59,834 nt of DNA, taken from Poronia punctata (taxonomy: Eukaryota > Ascomycota > Sordariomycetes > Xylariales > Xylariaceae). Positions within the stretch are counted from its first letter, which is position 1. Every line of letters begins with the position of its first letter. The notes beneath the pieces were generated by a model, which was not told the origin of the DNA, made no database searches, and worked only from the letters and a program-made list of their open reading frames with translations. The DNA lies in NCBI GenBank assembly GCA_022579005.1, contig MU401676.1, positions 1 to 59,834 of the forward strand, given 5' to 3'. Shown here in pieces: positions 1-11,438 of the stretch. The translations under genes and the position numbers were made by a program.

Positions 1-2507
1 TTATAGTTTAAATTTAAAATAGTTTTAAAAATACTTTTTATATTTATTAAATATTAAAAAAATATTTTAATATTTAGTTTATAGCTATAAATTATCTTAT
101 ATATAGTAAAAAACTAACATTTTATTTTATATTGTTTTTTAATTAAATAATTAGTTAAAAAATAACTATTTTTTTTATATATAAAGCACTTATACTTTTG
201 CTTTAACAAGTTTAATTTGCTTTTAAAACTAAAGTAATATAGTATTAAATTATCTTTATTATAACTATAATTATTATACTTGCAATTTATATAAAATGTA
301 GTGCTGCTTTTGCTATTATTTACTACTTATAAACATGCTTAAAAGTTAAAAAATAAACTTTTAAACGTTAGCTTTTAGTAAATAAGTGCTATATTAAACT
401 TAAATATACCTTTATACGCGCGTACTACGTTTATTACTAAGTAAATTTTACTTTAATACGCAGCGCTAAGTGCTTGCTAAGCTTTTATAATCTTATTAAT
501 TATAAGGTTAAAAGCTTTTATAAAAATTTTATTTAAGTTTTTTTTATAAATGTTTTAATATATAATTGTTATTTAATTAATAAAGTATTAAAACTAATTT
601 ATAATATTGTTAAAATGTAAATTTAACTTAAAATATATTTTTATTTATAACTTATTAAAGCTAATTTGCTATATAAAGTATTGCTTAGTACGTTTATTAA
701 AAATTATTAAAAATATAGCTTAATACTAGTTTTTTATTATTTTAATTTAGCAGTACATATTAATAAAAATTTATACTTTGTTATATAACAAGTTATAAAG
801 CTTGCCTATATAATTCTAGTCTTTTTGCTATATTTTTGCAAATATAGCAATTTTTTTAAAAGTAAAAAAAATATTATTTATTAAATATATTAAAAATAAA
901 TTATAAAGCAAAATATAGTTAAATTTTTGCAAATTTAAGTATAAAGTTAAAATGTTTTTATATTTAATAGCTTAAGTAAAAACAGCTTACTATTAAAGCA
1001 TAACTAGCTTGTTAGCAAGTAAAAAATTTACTAGCTATAAGCGCTTAAAAGTATATAAAGCATATATAGCCTAAGTAGCTTATAATGCTTAAAAAGTTAA
1101 AAAAGGTTAAAAAGCAAGTTAAGTGCTTTAAAAAGCTTAAAAAGCTTATAAAGCTTAAGCTTTTTAGTTAGTTACTAGTACTTTAAAATATGTTTTAAGT
1201 TTAAGCGTATTTTAGCTTGCAATCTTTTTATTAGTAAATATAAAAATTAAACTAAGTTTTTATCTTTTAATTAAAAATATATAAAAAAAGTACTAAGCTT
1301 TGCTAATAGTTACGTTATTATTTATAATAGTAAGCAACTTATTGCTTATTATATTATAGCTTTAAATTAAGCTATAGTTAATACTTTTTTACTATAGTAC
1401 TAGTAACAACAAACGTTATACTATATGTACTATATTATTAAAATATTAGCATATTTATTTTTTAAAATCTTTTTAAACAGCTTATAAAAAATCTTTGCTA
1501 TTAAGCTATATATGCATATACTTAGTTATTTTATATAAAATATATATATTTAGCTTATTTTTTGCTAGTATTTTAAAGTTAAGTTTTTTTACGCCTTATC
1601 TTTTAAAAATAATATACTTTTTTAATAAATAAATAGCTATACCTATTTTTTTAAAAATTTTAACCTAATTTAAGTTATTATTAAAAGCGTTTTTAAAATA
1701 AAGTAGTACCGATTGCTATATATGTTGAAATTTTTATATAGTTAGTTTTTTAAATTTTTTTTTAAAAATAAACTAAGGTTACGCAATAATAATGCTATTA
1801 TAAATTAATGCTAATTAGTTTTTAAATTAGCTATAAGTTAAAAGTAGTAAAAATGCTTACTATTTTTTATTTTATTAGTATATAACCTATAAAACGCTTA
1901 CTATAATTTAGCATATGCTTTTTTTGCTTACTTTATTTTTTTAAGTAGTTATATAATAATTTAAATTAAATCTTTTATTTATTACTTACTTAAATATAAT
2001 AAGTTTTAAAAGCAATATAAAGCTAAAGCAACTTTAAATTAAGTAAAAAGTAAGTATAACAATAGTTTCCGTTTTTAAACCTTGCTTTTTTATAGTTGCT
2101 AATTTAACTACTAATTAGTATTAGTTTAGCTAAAGGTTAATATAATTACAACATATTACTATTTATAGTACTATGTTAACTTAATTAATTAAAAAGAAAA
2201 AAAAGTTATAAAAACTTTTTTTAGCAAGTCTTATATAGCTATAAAGGTTTGCAGTTAATTAAAACCTATTAGCAATATAAAAAAGATACGTACACCTTAC
2301 GTATTTAATATATAAAGAACGCGTACTCTTTATATACTAGTTACGTACTATATACATATATTGCACGTATACTTCTTTAATAAAGTAAGTCTAACGCAAT
2401 TTATAATAAATATATAAAAAACCAAATATCTATGTCTATAAGATATTTGCATTCTAATGGTCTTAATGTGGTTAATAAGGTTAAGGGTATTAGAAAGAAT
2501 TCTAACA
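1..2507 (-). mobile_element. RIP-degraded LTR-type element, left copy (runs off the window)
   Basis: Extremely AT-rich DNA with no open frame. Read on the minus strand it starts with TGTTAGAATTC at 2507 and matches, in order and spacing, the plus-strand block starting at 55005. Base 1 here corresponds to about 57520 there, so about 2.5 kb is shared in inverted orientation. Shared landmarks include the stretch around 2400-2507, a TATATAAAGAGTACGCG promoter-like segment near 2330, and the AAGCTTTTTAAGC-rich segment near 1090-1180. The two copies differ mostly by C/T and G/A changes, as expected of RIP. The TG-start boundary and the embedded TATA-like sequence suggest an LTR at the element end. 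The coding part is not recognisable, so the superfamily is left open. Confidence 0.7.
2275..2507 (-). repeat. Putative LTR of the left inverted element
   Basis: The segment begins on the minus strand with TGTTAGAATTC. It contains a TATA-like box followed by AGAGTACGCG and ends before a segment that could be a degraded primer-binding site. The flanking sequence changes abruptly beyond 2507 between this copy and the copy at 55005, which fixes the outer edge. The inner edge is a guess because RIP has probably changed the terminal CA to TA. Confidence 0.4.
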
Positions 2508-2529
2508 AAATCAACTATAGTACAACTTT

Positions 2530-4030
2530 TATATTTATTGTTTAATAAAAAACCTATAAAGCACTGTTTACTTTTATAGCTATTTTTAACTAAAAATATA
2601 ACTAACTAAATATTAAAACTGCTTTTTTATATAAAAATATAAACATAAATATTTATATATATTTTTTACTTAGTTTTTAAAAACTTAAAAAAATATATAA
2701 ATTATAAAAAGCGCTTTATAGCTTTAAATAATTACTAAAAATTTAATATAACTTACTTTTTAACTACTTATAAAAATTAAAATAAATATAGTTAAAGCTA
2801 AATAAAGCTTTATTTTTTAAAAAAAGGCTTATATTAATTATTTATATTAATAATATATTAATTTTTAAAAAAGATAAAAGCAAAGTAGTAAAAGTTAAAA
2901 AATAACTAGTAAATAAATTTAAAATTACTAATATAAGCTAATGCAAATACTTTTTAAGTATAAAAATATATTAAAACTAAAAAAAATAAAAAATATAGCT
3001 TACTTAAACATTATATATTTAATAAGTTATTAAACGCTTTTTTTTAACTAATATATATACTAAAACTATACTAATAAACTTTAAAAAGACCTTAGTCTTA
3101 GTAAGCAATAATTATTATAATACTATAATAAAAGAAAAATATTAAAAAATAATTAGCTTACTTATATATGCTATAGTTAGTACTTAACCTAATATTATAT
3201 ACTTAGTATTAAAGCTTAGTTGTTTTTTTATTAACTTTACTTAGCAACACTTTAAAGCAAAAAAAAATATACTATAATATTTTGCTAAAAGCGCTAACTT
3301 TAAACTTAAACTTAATAAAAATAACTTAATACTTAAAAGGTTTATAAACGCAAAATATAAAAAAAATAAAACTAATAGCATATTAACTAAATATTATATT
3401 TTTATAATAGTAAGCGTAGCTATTAGCTAAAAATTATAAAAATAATTATTAGTAGCTATATTTAGCTGCAAATTTAAATATATAGCACTTTTTAGTGTAA
3501 TATTAAAAAAAGTTTACTTATAACAACTTTTAAATAAGCTTAAAATTACTTTTAATAAAAAACGCTTTATATAAATATATATTAATAATAATAAAATAAA
3601 ATAATTAGCTAACAACTTAGTATATTATAAATAAATAAAACATATTTAAATTTAATATTATAAAATATAAGAATTAAAAAAAAAAAAATTAATTATAATT
3701 AAATAAGTATTAAAAGACTTTAATCTAGCAAATATTAGCATTAAAGCCTTGTTAAAAGCAACTTTTAAACACTAAAAAAATATAATAAGTATTAAAAAAC
3801 TTAATAAAAAGTTAATAATAAAAAAAAGTAAGTTAAAAACTATTGCTTTTTTACTTTATACTTTTTACTTTTTTTAATAAAGTAATAAAAAGAAAATATA
3901 AAGGTTTTTATATAAAAACAGTTAAAATAATAAGTTACTTTATAATTAAAGTATATTAAAATTATATTTAAAGCAAGGTGTTATATTATAAAATAAACTA
4001 TTAGTTTTAGTACAAGAATATAAAGTAGAG
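2530..4030 (+). mobile_element. Ty1/Copia polymerase relic (reverse transcriptase + RNase H), RIP-mutated
   Basis: The sequence is riddled with stops, but a single plus-strand frame keeps the Copia order of motifs if C-to-T and G-to-A changes are allowed for. A KTAFL-type motif lies near 2610-2625, followed by an ALYGLK-type segment near 2710. The catalytic YVDD box is at 2843-2854 and now reads YINN. The V-G-S-L-M-Y-A type block starts at 3152, about 103 codons later, which is the usual spacing. The RNase H segment with a GYVF-type motif lies near 3392-3480, all in the same frame. D-to-N, G-to-S, M-to-I and W-to-stop are the substitutions expected from RIP. The upstream gag, protease and integrase part is absent here. 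A 3' LTR may start near 4030 but cannot be delimited. Confidence 0.8.
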
Positions 4031-5447
4031 TTAAGTATTATAAAAAGGATTATTATATATTATAGTAAATTAATCTCTAACCTATACTATAATAGTACTT
4101 ACTCTTTTAGTAATGTTATAAGTTAATACAAGGGGACTTAGTACCTTAAAGTATACTTTATATACTATACCTTAACACCGGGGAAAAGCAGATAGGTAAT
4201 AAGGTTTAAACTTATGGTATGTATTCTTTAACTAAAGCCTACCAATTGAAGTACGTACCTAGCGTGCCTAGGTGTTTTATTTGTGCCTTCTTGTTGTAGG
4301 AAGCACCGAGGTGTTAAAAACGCCTCGATGCTTGGCGGAGCGTCGACTCCGGTGAAACGGTGGTCACGTCATTGTTGTAATGCGGGGCATGTCAGAAGTG
4401 GCTTAATCCCTATGCGTGGCAGGGTGTGGCTTGCAGGATACAACATTAGGACTTCAACATACATGGCGCATGCTAAATAAGGTATTAGAGTTAGTGCAAG
4501 TAGATGTCGAGGTTAGTACCTACAAGTATTCCTAGTACATGCGGACGCGCGCCAGAGGGGTCGGCGTGATCTGTATGATGCAAGGTGAGGGGCAGAACAG
4601 AGATTCAGATCGATGAAATCACTGCCAATCGAGATTTCGCTGGGGACTTTGCGATGCCCCATTGGGAAATGCGGTCTCGTGGTGTTCTCTGTCTGATTGC
4701 GTGCAGCTGAGAAACAGCGTTCCACATCTCTGGTAATTTTGTGCTACGCCCCCACCTTCATCTGTATTTTGCCAGGGCTCATCACCCCACCTTTGGGATA
4801 AATAAAGTCTAGACTTTGTGTGGCTCGTGTCAGGTTGCAAACAAAACGGAGCCTAGAAAATAGAAAGTCTTGTAGGTATTTTGCCTGCCTATTCTAGTAA
4901 GGTAGCACATATTCTGATGGAGGTACCGTACACGTATGGTGTCATAGTGGAGGCACACTGTGATAGATTATCCATTCGGGCATTTGGATAGAAGCTTCTA
5001 ATTTGGGGTTCCTCATTTGCAGGTACGCGTTATCGTCGGCGCGTAAAAAGGTACATTACAAACCGTAGTAAGGATCCATCTCGGCTTTGTTACCAGCTTA
5101 ATACCTAATACCTACTTGAATGTAGCGACGGTAGGGATTAACTTGTCTAGGACATGGAGTTGTAAACTAGAGCATGATATGCATAACGTATAGAAATGCT
5201 TACCTACTAGGTATACTATCTATCTATTACTAGGAAGTGTATGTGTTGAGCAGACATATTTGTAAACAAAACGAGGAAATGCTGCCGCGGCAAATTACAA
5301 ATGCGATAAAGTCTTAAACAGATGAGTATGGCAAAGTGCCAATTACCATCTTTCCAAATCTGGTTATGATGGTGTAGTTGCCGCTTGAGAATCGTTCTTG
5401 GAAAAGTTATCCGTGGTGGGCCGTAGCTTCCCTAGGTATGTATCCAA
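4030..5447. other. Transition from AT-rich block to gene island; no supported gene
   Basis: Composition changes from almost pure A/T to balanced DNA between about 4150 and 4290. Beyond that I see only short frames without homology-like features, including one of 65 codons at 4283-4480 and overlapping antisense frames at 4513-4840. None has a convincing start context, splice pattern or family motif. The stretch also holds the upstream part of the grg-1 intergenic region. Confidence 0.5.
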
Positions 5448-5455
5448 TGACGTCA
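5448..5455. promoter_or_regulatory. Palindromic CRE-like site upstream of grg-1
   Basis: A perfect TGACGTCA palindrome overlapping a CCAAT pentamer (5444-5448), about 355 bases before the grg-1 start codon. A second, imperfect element (TGACGTAG) is at 5573-5580. CREB/ATF-type bZIP factors bind this core. That it regulates grg-1 is inferred only from position. Confidence 0.4.
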
Positions 5456-5655
5456 ACCACAGCCTTGTGAGCGCTAGAATGTAGCGGCAGTCCACAAAAG
5501 GCAACTTCCCTTATGTAATTCCCCATGGGCCACGGAAGGTAGGAGACAAACAACAATCTGTGCACTTACCTATGACGTAGTTACTCGTGTTTCTTGTGCT
5601 GTACCTGGAGGCACGGCAGTTGCGAATGTCCTGCCAGGGCAAAGAAACAGCTTGG

Positions 5656-5686
5656 CCAATTTTTATTTAAACTCCCTCTCCCTCCT
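5656..5686 (+). promoter_or_regulatory. Core promoter of grg-1: CCAAT, TATA-like box, CT tract
   Basis: CCAAT at 5656-5660 is followed at once by TATTTAAA (5664-5671) and a pyrimidine tract (5673-5686). The start codon lies about 117 bases further on. A TATA-like box followed by a CT-rich tract is the common layout of strongly expressed filamentous-fungal genes. The transcription start was not determined. Confidence 0.45.
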
Positions 5687-5802
5687 GTTGTAAACCATCC
5701 TTTTCTCTCCTCATCATCAACGAGAACCTGCAATACACAAGCATCTACAAACTTCTTCGCATCTACCAAACAAACACAACCAAACCAAACCACTTCATCA
5801 AA

Positions 5803-6136
5803 ATGGATAACATTAAGAACGCCGCCAACTACGTCTCTGACTCCGTCAAGAGTAAGTCATCTCTTCAACCGAACTTCACCTGAGCGACAAGTTTCTGACC
5901 CTTATAACAGGCGCTACCAACACTGGCTCCAAGGAGGCCAACAAGAGCGTCGCCAAGGACAACGATGCCTCTCTAGGCACTCGGTGAGTTACCTTCATTC
6001 ACTTGAAATCCTCTACATATCATACTAACATGTCTGGTCCAGCGCCTCTGCCGCCAAGGATGCCGTTGGCGACAAGTTCGACGAGCAGAAGCACGACAAG
6101 TCTGCTGAAGTCCACAAGGAGGCTGCCAAGCACTAA
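5803..6136 (+). CDS. grg-1: Glucose-repressible / clock-controlled protein Grg-1 (CCG-1)
   Basis: Three exons (5803-5851, 5911-5983, 6043-6136) give 71 residues, the usual length of the Grg-1/CCG-1 family. The introns are 59 bases each, with GTAAGT and GTGAGT donors. The protein starts MDNIKNAANYVSDSVKS, continues with a KEANKSVAKDNDA segment and ends in KEAAKH. It is hydrophilic, Ala/Lys-rich and probably helical. In Neurospora the family is strongly induced by glucose starvation and is under circadian control; the biochemical function is unknown. The start is chosen by family length and the AAAATGG context. A polyadenylation signal, AATAAA, lies at 6306-6311. The TATA-like box, CT tract and CRE-like sites upstream fit a highly expressed, regulated gene. 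Confidence 0.93.
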
Positions 6137-6900
6137 AGTGCCCTTTGATTCACGAGTCAATTACGAGTAATGGGTCATGATGAGACGGTTCGGTTTCTCG
6201 GACTATAATTTTCTTTTTGGTTGCGATCGGGCATGGATGATGGGTGGATCATCTTGCCGGGAAGATTCCTCATAGCACGCATCATATACCCCTAAGACAG
6301 CTTAGAATAAAGGTGCTTGTTCATCCCCAATAACGGACTTTGTTTGAATATTTGTGATATGTTTTTTTTTGTGTTTTCGCTGGACAATCGCAAATTGGAG
6401 TGGATTCGCAAATTCTATGGTACGTTTTTGGCATACCAAAAGAATACTTCCGCCGGAGCGGCCAAGTGAGGACATCACCATCTACATCAAGCATTTGAAG
6501 TCTATTAATTTAACACTTGGACCATTTCGAGCCATCCGTCAACTGTTATGCGGCATCAATGACGTTCGTCAGCTAGATGTGTGGTTGTTGTCTTTCTCTC
6601 CTCCCGGCTATAGAAGAGTGGGCGTTGAAATGACAGCCGCAATTTCCCATTCAGGCAAGAGGGGTGCTCACAGGATAAGCACGGACCACAACCTAGTTGT
6701 CCCGTTGTTTCGTTAGTCGTCTCGGACTCTCAGTCGACCAAATTTCCAATCGAAATAGAAGTTTCAAGGCGATCCCGTTGTGTCGAGTAGACGGTCTCTT
6801 GCTTACTCTTTTCTCTTCATTCGTCTTTCTTTGACTTGCTAATTGATGAGGTCCCTCCATTAGCCATTTTGCGCAAACGACCTTTTTAATTATTTTCAAC
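6137..6900. other. Intergenic: grg-1 3' region and EBP-gene promoter
   Basis: Contains the AATAAA signal at 6306-6311. A frame of about 120 codons (6354-6716) begins in a T-rich run, has no family motif and overlaps the presumed 3' UTR and next promoter, so I do not call it a gene. A pyrimidine-rich stretch near 6805-6840 (TCTTTTCTCTTCATTCG) probably belongs to the promoter of the next gene. Confidence 0.4.
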
Positions 6901-7728
6901 ATGGACTACAATTACTTGAAGGAAAATCTTCCAGCCGACCTTTTCGACCCGGTGACGCTATGGTCGCTCGCGTCCACGGTCGCCATGGTGGTCGTCGCAT
7001 ACGGTCTATCGCTTCTGGCGCTCGACAGAAGCACCTCCAAGTCCCATCGGTTCCTCTTCATCTGGCACGCCTTCGACGCCCTCATCCATTTCTGCCTCGA
7101 AGGTAGCTTTTTATACCACTGCTTCTTCTCGTGGATTCCGCTGTCGAGCGTCTCGAACCCACGCGCTCTTGCCTCGACCCCTTACAACTACCTCGGACAT
7201 ACCGACCGCGCCTATGGCGCCCAGGCCGGAGGAAATGCGCCCATGGCCCAGCTGTGGATGATATACGCCAAAGCTGACCGTCGTTGGGCCGGTGTTGATT
7301 TGGTATGTTGGCCATCTCCCACGATGCCCATTCCCATGCGGAATCGCCTGCAAGTCATAACTAACGCTATGGTCCCTTATGGCGAATAGTCCGTTGTCAG
7401 CCTTGAGCTATTGACCGTTTTCGTCGCGGGGCCGCTGGCCGCTTACGTGTCGTACGGTATCGCCAAGAAGAAAGAGAGCGTCAACGTGGTCATGCTCATC
7501 ATTGCGACGATGGAGATATACGGAGGATGGATTACCTTTTGCCCCGAGTGGCTGGTCATGAACTACAACCTCAATACCAGTACTTTTATGTATAAGTGGC
7601 TGTACTTGGTCTTCTTCAATACCCTTTGGGTCTTCATCCCTCTGTACGCCTGCTACGTTGCCATCTCGGACATCAACAACGCCTACGCCGTGAGGGCCAA
7701 GGTTGGGGCTTCTAAGAAGTCGCAATAG
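6901..7728 (+). CDS. EBP/EXPERA-domain membrane protein (sterol isomerase-like)
   Basis: Two exons (6901-7302 and 7390-7728) encode 246 residues. The 87-base intron has a GTATGT donor, a CTAAC branch-type sequence and a TAG acceptor. The protein shows four hydrophobic segments and the EBP hallmark around residues 58-75: W-H-A-F-D-A-L-I-H-F-C-L-E-G, with the conserved His and Glu. A second conserved part, EIYGGWITFCPEWL, lies in exon 2. Emopamil-binding proteins isomerise delta8 to delta7 sterols in the ER of animals and plants. Fungi normally use the unrelated Erg2 for this step, so the substrate here is uncertain. The C-terminal SKKSQ is lysine-rich and could act as an ER-retention-like tail. 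The family call is firm; the reaction is inferred. Confidence 0.88.
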
Positions 7729-8134
7729 GCCCGATCGTGTTTGTGTTTGGACATTGTCAATGTCGTTGTAACCATCATTACCAGCCCAGACCCATGTTAC
7801 GGACACGATCCTTGAGCGTGCCACGAACGGTCTGCGAAGTTTTGTTCCTGTATATAGCATTCCAGGCGCCACTGGGCCGCGACCATTGCCGGATATGTGA
7901 CGCCACCATTGGGTAGGCATTTATATTTGGGTCTCGACTCGGACAGCACGCTTGGAGCCCGGAAAGGGACCTTTTTACTCTATCTGGCACACATACACCA
8001 TACATCTTTTCTCGTGTCATACGAAGCAGTGGTATGTTTGGAATAGCGCAATTATGCATTGAATAACTACTTTCTTCTTGCTGTTTTTATTACCGCAGGG
8101 GCCGTGGACACACGACTATACTAGACGTCCTACC
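7729..8134. other. Convergent intergenic region
   Basis: The 3' ends of the EBP gene (+) and the carboxylesterase gene (-) face each other here. I see no coding frame, tRNA or repeat in it. Confidence 0.5.
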
Positions 8135-9895
8135 CTAGTAACGGAGCTGCTCAACCATCTCGTCCGAGTTGATGAAGGCGCACCTCTCTCTGATCCGCTG
8201 CTCCGCCAACGCAGGCTTCGCGCGAGGTCCATCGATAGCAGAGAGGCCCTCGTGGGGACCGCCAACAATGAAGACATCTACCTCGCCATCGCGGGTGAAG
8301 GCAGGTGTGAAGCCGACAAAGGTGTCGTGACCTTTGCGCGACGGCTTCCCTGTAGCCGCAAATGTGGACCAGGACCTCGAGCCACGAGAAACGAGGGCGT
8401 AATCGGACTCGGACGGCTGGAAGGGCCAAGCGCCCGTGTCGTACACGGAGATGTTGCCGAAGATGTAGGCAAACTCGGATGTATGGATGACGCCAGCACC
8501 GGTCGCACCCAGCCCGCCCTTTACGACCTGGTCGAGGACGGTCTGGTTCCAGTCATAGAAGTAGACATCGTTACCCTGGCTAGCAAAGTTCTCTCCGCAG
8601 AACATGGGCTGGCACACCATTATGATATCGCGCCAAATGCGCGCGGCGCGGTACAGCTCGCTCGATAGGCCTGCTTCTTCGTTGGCGGGGAATTCCGATA
8701 CCGGATACAGGCCGAGCAGCTTATCGATGTTCTCGCTGGTCACGGTGGGGAGATATGCCTGGAAGTAAGCCCGTGTATCGTCGTCGGTCTCGATGGAACT
8801 GTCTGTGTACAAGGTGAGGTCGTCCTGGGTCCACCCGATCATCATGGTCGCCTTGCCAAACTTGCCCTCTCGCAGGAGCTGTGACGGTGCGGCGGGGAGA
8901 AAGTCGCCATCTACGACGGGCAGCCAGATATCGCCGAAATTATGGCCAATGTCGTCTTGAAAGGTGGTGAGGAATGCAGTGAGCAAGGTATCTGTATCCA
9001 TGTCGCGGAAGCAGGCGATGGTCTCTGCCGAGTGCAGGCCGCCCTTGTCGCAACCCACCTCGTCGACGACCAGTTGCATGGCCTCGAGGGTAAAGTTCCC
9101 AGTGATGCCTTGCTCGTTGCACTGGCTTTGGCAGATGCCTCGCTGGAAGGGCAGAGGCTTGCTACCTCCGTATGCCAAGACCTGCATGCCCACCGCCAGA
9201 CCGCCTGAGGATTGACCGAAGATGGTGACATTCTCTGGGTCTCCTCCGAACTGGTCTATGTGTTCCTGTATCCATTCGAGAGCGAGACGCTGGTCCCTCA
9301 GTCCAGCATTCTCCGAGCCCTCGGCCTGTAGCGCGTCGGACTGGGCGAAGCCGAAAAAGCCGAGGCGGTAGTTGATGTTGACCTGGATGACGGGCGAGTC
9401 ATTCTCGATGGATTGGAGCACCATGCCATCTGGAGCCGTGGTCACCTCCCGGTTCTGGCCGCTCCAGAAACCACCGCCGTAGATCCACACCATGACGGGG
9501 AGTTTGCTGTGCGCCTTGGTGCCCTTGGGACGCCCAATAACAAGATTCAGGCAGTCCTCGGAAATCTCGGTGATGTCGGTTTGCACGAGTAGGTGGGAAA
9601 CAGGGCCGACCACCTGCGGACAAGCCGGACCATACGAGGTCGCGTCGACGACGGCGCCACGAACATGTTTGTATGGCTTGGGTGGCTTGAAGCGGTTCGC
9701 GCCACCTGTATCCTGCCCAAATGGGATGCCTAGGAAGACCTCGATGCCATTGCGGTCCAGGCCGTTATATGTGACCCCTTGCTTATGGTCAACCACGTGT
9801 GGACCCTTGTTGCATTTTGTCCCTGCGATGGTGCTAGCGGTGCAGCTGGCCGAGAAGGCGAGCGCCGCTGTTGCAAAGGGGAGTGCGAACTTCAT
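8135..9895 (-). CDS. Secreted type-B carboxylesterase / lipase
   Basis: An intronless gene of 586 residues. The ATG at 9895 starts a clear signal peptide (MKFALPFATAALAFSASCTA); the frame extends 12 bases further upstream but with no ATG. Family features in order: FLGIPFGQ-type segment (about residue 55), EDCLNLVI, the oxyanion-hole motif YGGGFWSG, and the nucleophile elbow GQSSGG with Ser229. The likely catalytic acid is in the GWTQDDLT segment, and the catalytic His471 lies in the context HTSEFAYIFGN. Length and motif spacing match the fungal alpha/beta-hydrolase type-B carboxylesterase family, which hydrolyses esters outside the cell. The specific substrate cannot be told from sequence. 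The gene is convergent with the EBP gene and has a long (1.5 kb) upstream region. Confidence 0.93.
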   Translation of the reverse strand: MKFALPFATAALAFSASCTASTIAGTKCNKGPHVVDHKQGVTYNGLDRNGIEVFLGIPFGQDTGGANRFKPPKPYKHVRGAVVDATSYGPACPQVVGPVSHLLVQTDITEISEDCLNLVIGRPKGTKAHSKLPVMVWIYGGGFWSGQNREVTTAPDGMVLQSIENDSPVIQVNINYRLGFFGFAQSDALQAEGSENAGLRDQRLALEWIQEHIDQFGGDPENVTIFGQSSGGLAVGMQVLAYGGSKPLPFQRGICQSQCNEQGITGNFTLEAMQLVVDEVGCDKGGLHSAETIACFRDMDTDTLLTAFLTTFQDDIGHNFGDIWLPVVDGDFLPAAPSQLLREGKFGKATMMIGWTQDDLTLYTDSSIETDDDTRAYFQAYLPTVTSENIDKLLGLYPVSEFPANEEAGLSSELYRAARIWRDIIMVCQPMFCGENFASQGNDVYFYDWNQTVLDQVVKGGLGATGAGVIHTSEFAYIFGNISVYDTGAWPFQPSESDYALVSRGSRSWSTFAATGKPSRKGHDTFVGFTPAFTRDGEVDVFIVGGPHEGLSAIDGPRAKPALAEQRIRERCAFINSDEMVEQLRY

Positions 9896-11438
9896 GATTG
9901 CGGGCAAACAAGAAGAACTGACGCAGCGTGAACATCAAGTAGGTAGGGAATCTGGACCTACCTGGCCTACCTGGTCTACCTATATTTATGTAAAAGGCAC
10001 AATGCACCCTGTATCAAACCCCGAATAAGCCCAACCGGAATCCGAATTACTGGGTCTTTTCCTCAGCTCGGATTAGATACATTTTTAAGTGCTTACTTCT
10101 AGAAGCTCGTCCGGAGCCGTTCCTTTGTAGGGCTACACCAACGATGACTCCAAGTCTGTGCGGACCCTTATTATTATAAATCTTGCGTCGTTCTGTTACA
10201 GAAGACTCAAGAGGGCCAGTTCAGATGCGCGGTCCGCGCTGAAGGCAATGTCCTAGCCTACTCGTAGTGACGGATGCATAGGTGGGTAATAAGCTGACAT
10301 GGGTGAGTACAGGTGCCAAGCGTCCATCTCGCATATAAGAGATTAGAAGGTAGGCCGTAATAGGTAGGTGATATCTACGCGTATATTCTGTATCCGCCGC
10401 CACGATTCCAGTGTGACGGTAAGCACCTACCTACTCTATGGTTCAGGTATCATCATTATCATATCTATGTGGTAGCAGTGGTTTGAAGTAGGCACACCTT
10501 GGGATTGGCTGAGTACCAATCCTTTCTGTAATCATGTTTTATCTCATTCATCCGTCTATGTGATATTGACAAGAAGTTACTCGTAGATAGTTTATGTTTT
10601 GTACTCGTAATCCATACCCTCCTACTGTTAGCTTGATCACGGTGGATCAAAAGACGACTAGGTTGAAGTAGAGCCGCTTGCAAAATGAAGTGTCGGTGGA
10701 TAGTGGTGGATACTATGACCCCTGAAAACCCTAGCGTTGTGAATTATCATCTGCTTATTTTTGTTTTTTGTTAAAAAGCTGCGAGTCGGGGAAAAAGAAT
10801 CCCGGAGACGACTCATCTTGCAGCGCTCTAAAGATACCTACTCGTACAAAATCTGTCGTCGTAAGTACATGTGTTTTAAGAGATGTACGGATTATTACGA
10901 TAAACATCTTGATTCCTTAAGCAATATGTATGTTGCGACCGGAGACGCTCTGCTGGTTTAGTGACTACCTTTAAGTAGGTACCTATATAGTACAACATAA
11001 TAGGTATGCGTAGACATATTTGTATCATGCATCGCAGCTTCCGTCTATACTCTGTGAAAACGGCCGAGGTTCGGGTGGTAGAGGAATACAATCGTTAGGA
11101 CAAGACTTTTGTTATCCAGAATGCCAGTGAAGACAAACAACCCTTTTTTCTCATACCATTGAGATCGTGTATCATACCATAGGGCCTGAATCCCTTTGTA
11201 CGACCCCTTTTGTACAATTAGGACAACAATCAAACATTTAAGAACACAACAAGGCATTGTTTCTAGATGATACAAAGAAATCTTCATATAAAATCATGAC
11301 CTACTACCTCACGGCCAAGTCTATGGGATCTATCTACCTATCTCTACCAGCAAGAGCAAAGAAACACCAAAGACAAGATAAACCCTCTAATCCACTGATC
11401 ATCCCTAACTTCAAAAATTCAAAATACCTACCTTAATC
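9896..11438. other. Long intergenic region with dispersed short motifs
   Basis: No convincing gene; the frames present are short, often lack ATG and carry no motif. The region holds several copies of a CTACTCGTA / TACGAGTAG-type word (near 10257, 10578, 10601 and 10849) and TACCTACC / GGTAGGTA-type runs. The same two words recur in other intergenic parts of the island. Confidence 0.5.

Noticed and set aside
5594..6028. 144-codon frame across the grg-1 promoter and first exons
   Set aside because: Covers the TATA-like box, CT tract and grg-1 introns; grg-1 itself accounts for the exons.
7408..7920. 170-codon minus-strand frame
   Set aside because: Antisense to exon 2 of the EBP-domain gene.
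8078..8668. 196-codon plus-strand frame
   Set aside because: Lies antisense to the carboxylesterase C-terminal coding region, a shadow of its codon pattern.
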